Assembly (NCBI GenBank): GCA_021201755.1
Contig: JAJQEI010000011.1
Location: forward strand, 1 to 50,476
DNA length: 50,476 nucleotides
From: Ruminococcus sp.
GTDB taxonomy: Bacteria > Bacillota > Clostridia > Oscillospirales > Ruminococcaceae
Reading direction: 5' to 3'
Shown: piece by piece, positions 48,080 to 50,476 of the stretch
How the letters are laid out: the number at the start of each line of letters is the position of its first letter
Position numbering within the stretch: the first letter of the stretch is position 1
Program-made: the position numbers and the translations under genes
Notes under the pieces: generated by a model
Seen by the model: the letters and a program-made list of their open reading frames with translations, nothing else
What the model was told of the DNA's origin: nothing
Databases searched by the model: none

Positions 48080-49192
48080 TTATCCTTGATTTTGAAGTTC
48101 GAGGATGTTTTCCCAAGTCACGTCTTTTCCAGCAGCAACGTTTGCCGCATACATTTGAATCAGGTATGCATCCTGCATCGTGATTTCGCCGTCGCCGTCT
48201 ACGTCGGCAGCGGTTCTCTGGCTATCGGTCAAGCCGTCGTCATTTCCAGTGGACACTTCCGCAAAAGCACACATACAAGTATATGCGTCTTGTACCGTGA
48301 CCTCCTCGTCGCCGTCCATGTCGCCGTAGAGAGAGGTGATTACCGAAATATCCTCTGTCAAAATATCGATCGTACCTGTACTATATGTTTCAAGCGCACT
48401 TTCTTCCCAACCATTTCGTACAAGACTCACTTCTACGTCAGGAAATTCTTCTGCTAACGTTTCTGCTAAGGTATACATTTCTTCAAAAGTGCCAACATCT
48501 CTTACATAATACGTCAAGCCTAGTTCTTCTTCACCAAAATATACATTATAACGACCTTCCATCAGCTCGCCATTATCATACATTACTGTAGCATCCGAAG
48601 AAAGAGCAGTAATTGCTTCAGCATCTTCTTCTGTCAATCCTTCAATTGCGATAGAAACCTCTGTAATTACTTTTGCATAAACCTGAGCATACATAAAATT
48701 TGCAGATGAAATCGCACCCGCATCGTAGAGTTCTCTACAGAATTCTTGTATCACAGACGATTTATCTTCAAAGTCATTTACATCAAACGAAACATTTCCA
48801 TCTGCGTCTAGGTAATCATAAAGCTGAACCTGGTTGCAGTCGTCAGCAAAGTCTTCCAGATCGAAATCGAGTACCTCCGAATACTCTGCATAAATTTCAT
48901 CAAACAGTGTCTCATCCGTCACAGTAACCCAAATCCAGTTAAAGTGCGGTGATTTTACAACAAACCAGTCGTCTTCCGATTCCCAAACAAGATAGGGAAC
49001 AGTATACGTATTGCTCTCAGAGGCAGCCATTGCAAAAAAGCCGTGGTCATCGATTTCTTCATAGCTCTCCGGAATGCAGGGAGTCATTATCGTAGGAGAA
49101 ATCGCATCAGCTGAAATACCAAACAGTCCCGACCCAGCTCCGATGCACATAGTAAGTGCGGAAACAGCCGCTAAAATTTTAGTTTTTTTCAT
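48080..49192 (-). CDS. Secreted dockerin protein of unknown function
   Basis: A 370-residue exported protein. It has a signal peptide (about 1-30: KKTKILAAVSALTMCIGAG), an acidic N-terminal region (about 31-285) with no fold I recognise, and a C-terminal dockerin with two Ca-binding loops (GDMDGDEEVTVQDAY and DVDGDGEITMQDAYLIQMY). The middle contains LTEEDAEAITALSSDA and a segment suggesting a two-lobed alpha/beta domain with no obvious catalytic triad. The start is ATG 49192 with AAAGGATGA upstream. It follows the trypsin-like gene by 16 bases, in the same operon, so an inhibitor, propeptide or cofactor role for that protease is possible but only inferred. Confidence 0.85.
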   Translation of the reverse strand: MKKTKILAAVSALTMCIGAGSGLFGISADAISPTIMTPCIPESYEEIDDHGFFAMAASESNTYTVPYLVWESEDDWFVVKSPHFNWIWVTVTDETLFDEIYAEYSEVLDFDLEDFADDCNQVQLYDYLDADGNVSFDVNDFEDKSSVIQEFCRELYDAGAISSANFMYAQVYAKVITEVSIAIEGLTEEDAEAITALSSDATVMYDNGELMEGRYNVYFGEEELGLTYYVRDVGTFEEMYTLAETLAEEFPDVEVSLVRNGWEESALETYSTGTIDILTEDISVITSLYGDMDGDEEVTVQDAYTCMCAFAEVSTGNDDGLTDSQRTAADVDGDGEITMQDAYLIQMYAANVAAGKDVTWENILELQNQG

Positions 49193-49208
49193 AAAAAATC
49201 ATCCTTTC

Positions 49209-50111
49209 TTATAAGTTGAGGTTGTTATAACAGAAATGCAATATCGCAGGCGTAATGCGCACGCCCGAATTGTATCCGCCACCCGTTGTGTGAATGGCAA
49301 TCACTGTATAATAAACATTACCATTAAATGAAGTTATCACATATACAGGACTACCACTGTTGCTTTCACTCGTATCTGCCGTATAATAAATTTTAGATGT
49401 AGTATAGTCTTTCACCACTCCAGAACCAGTATACTGATAATGATCGCTATATGAATTTTTTTCAGTTGTACTTCCATCAGAATTCGTTATTGATGATGGA
49501 AAACCGGTAACTGAAACTGTAGACGAATAACCATCTAACATTGTTCCCAAACTGAAACACATATAATCGCTTAAATCTTCTTCAACAATTATCAGTGCAT
49601 AATCATACGCACTATTTGCACCTTCGGTAAAATAATTTGCAGGTATATGAATTGATTCAAGACCTGTAACAGTTTTATCAACAGTGTTAGAGCCATCAAA
49701 ACAATAGATTTTCGTAACCGTGTTGCCACAGCTTGTCGTTGCACTAGCACTGGACGATGCAACACAATGTGCCGCTGTTGCAATGGTGTGTTCGTCAATA
49801 ATAAAACCCGTTCCAATATAATAACTACTTGCCATTAATTTGACAACACCATTTTTTGTATAATCTAAAACACGGTCATCATCGCCATACACGACTGCTA
49901 CACTAGCACTCGATGATGAGCTTAATGTAGATAAAGATAAAAGCGTGTATTCGCCTACATATGCACCCGAAGAAGCATCATACTCATAATAAGTACATTC
50001 AGAATTGTCTGGACTCGCCGCCGAAACGCAAGTAGATGGCAAAAACATTGCAACTACAAAAACGACACAAGCCGTAACAATAGAAAAAGTTCGATTTAAA
50101 AATGTACGCAT
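49209..50111 (-). CDS. Secreted trypsin-like serine protease (S1/V8 type)
   Basis: A 300-residue exported protease. A signal peptide (about 1-31) precedes a Ser/Thr-rich propeptide-like stretch. The catalytic triad is visible: His115 in ATAAHCVA, Asp170 in YDYALIIVEE and Ser254 in SNSGSPVY. The domain resembles glutamyl endopeptidase/V8-like S1B enzymes. It has no dockerin of its own, unlike other exported enzymes in the window; a separate small dockerin protein is encoded 13 bases upstream. Start chosen at ATG 50111 (second of two nearby ATGs), because AAGGAGGGG is too close to the first. Confidence 0.88.
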   Translation of the reverse strand: MRTFLNRTFSIVTACVVFVVAMFLPSTCVSAASPDNSECTYYEYDASSGAYVGEYTLLSLSTLSSSSSASVAVVYGDDDRVLDYTKNGVVKLMASSYYIGTGFIIDEHTIATAAHCVASSSASATTSCGNTVTKIYCFDGSNTVDKTVTGLESIHIPANYFTEGANSAYDYALIIVEEDLSDYMCFSLGTMLDGYSSTVSVTGFPSSITNSDGSTTEKNSYSDHYQYTGSGVVKDYTTSKIYYTADTSESNSGSPVYVITSFNGNVYYTVIAIHTTGGGYNSGVRITPAILHFCYNNLNL

Positions 50112-50124
50112 TTCCATCCCCTCC

Positions 50125-50436
50125 TTAACCAGTATACGGCAGTGTCGAGATGACTTGCATCAGAAAAGCGAGTAAAATTTGTTTGTCAGCAGCATCGACT
50201 ACATAATTTACATTCAAGTCCACAACCGTATAATCGCTGAACGTATACTGTCCGTTCAAGACCTTTTCAAACGCAACGCTATCACTTAACGTGATACTTC
50301 CATCGCTGTTGATGTCTCCGTAAATTGTCGTCGTCGTCGCATCTACTGAATCCTCCGCCGACGCCGTTAAGGTGGAAACAGGTGTTGCTGCGATTGCCAC
50401 AGCGGCAAAAATTACAGCGAGTTTCTTTTTCTTCAT
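50125..50436 (-). CDS. Small secreted stand-alone dockerin-like protein
   Basis: A 103-residue protein made of a signal peptide (about 1-27: KKKKLAVIFAAVAIAATPVS) and one dockerin-like module. The first Ca-binding loop is canonical (GDINSDGSITLSDSVAFEKVL). The second (DLNVNYVVDAADKQILLAFLM) has lost part of the DxDxD pattern. It has no catalytic domain. It is the first gene of a three-gene operon with the trypsin-like protease and the larger dockerin protein. The start is ATG 50436; its promoter lies at or beyond the window edge. Confidence 0.8.
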   Translation of the reverse strand: MKKKKLAVIFAAVAIAATPVSTLTASAEDSVDATTTTIYGDINSDGSITLSDSVAFEKVLNGQYTFSDYTVVDLNVNYVVDAADKQILLAFLMQVISTLPYTG

Positions 50437-50476
50437 GTAACATCCATCCTAGGAGTCTAAAAATAAGTCGTAAATT

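Overview
The window reads as chromosomal DNA of a Ruminococcus-like gut or rumen Firmicute (Oscillospiraceae). The main support is a set of secreted proteins carrying paired Ca-binding dockerin (F-hand) repeats, one with a long Thr-rich linker, as in cellulosome-forming Ruminococcus. Firmicute-type housekeeping genes agree: rplU-prp-rpmA with a cleavable L27 leader, mini-RNase III, class II GalT, and strong AAAGGAGG ribosome binding sites. The run of 53 T at the very start looks like a contig end. No rRNA, tRNA, CRISPR array, insertion sequence or prophage was seen.

Layout. 1-3.8 kb: a PadR / DUF1700 / DUF4097 membrane-signalling operon ending in a 1-phosphofructokinase gene, with two copies of a 0.2 kb element bounded by inverted repeats, one in the leader and one after the last gene. 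3.8-8 kb: PBP1A and a THUMP-domain RNA methyltransferase, divergent from a BofC-like membrane protein. 8-14.7 kb: a broken membrane glycerophosphodiesterase, then alpha-glucan genes (GH13 glycosidase, glycogen phosphorylase) read from a consensus promoter with a structured leader. 14.9-17.9 kb: a broken small membrane protein, a three-gene SpoIID-like/peptidoglycan-binding operon and a DUF378 protein. 18-19.7 kb: a candidate structured small RNA, then DUF3793 and flavodoxin genes behind two copies of GTTAGT-N4-GCTAAC, which suggests metal (probably iron) control. 19.7-25.4 kb: galT, metG and a secreted papain-like protease with dockerin. 25.6-30.8 kb: interrupted phospholipase C-like, GtrII-like and ComM genes, plus intact rodA. 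31-39 kb: rpoB-rpoC with their own consensus promoter. 39-42.5 kb: a broken BspA-LRR/protease/dockerin gene. 42.5-48 kb: one minus-strand housekeeping block (rplU, prp, rpmA, obg, mrnC, yebC, DEAD-box helicase). 48-50.4 kb: a secreted trypsin-like protease flanked by two dockerin proteins.

The most unusual property is the number of interrupted genes: six of roughly forty. Lesions include a deletion at an 8-base microhomology, a 10-bp tandem duplication, a G8 tract frameshift, a 1-nt deletion and six in-frame stops (four TAG, two TGA). Essential genes are intact. TAG and TGA are also used as ordinary stops here, so gene decay (or a variable/mutator strain, or consensus errors) is likelier than recoding. 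At least three of the TAGs sit where Gln (CAG) is expected, so the point deserves a check.

Best candidates for something undescribed: the approximately 185-nt structured RNA at 18154-18338, the inverted-repeat element with a covarying hairpin, the palindromic operator overlapping the padR promoter, and the separate-polypeptide protease/dockerin gene set.
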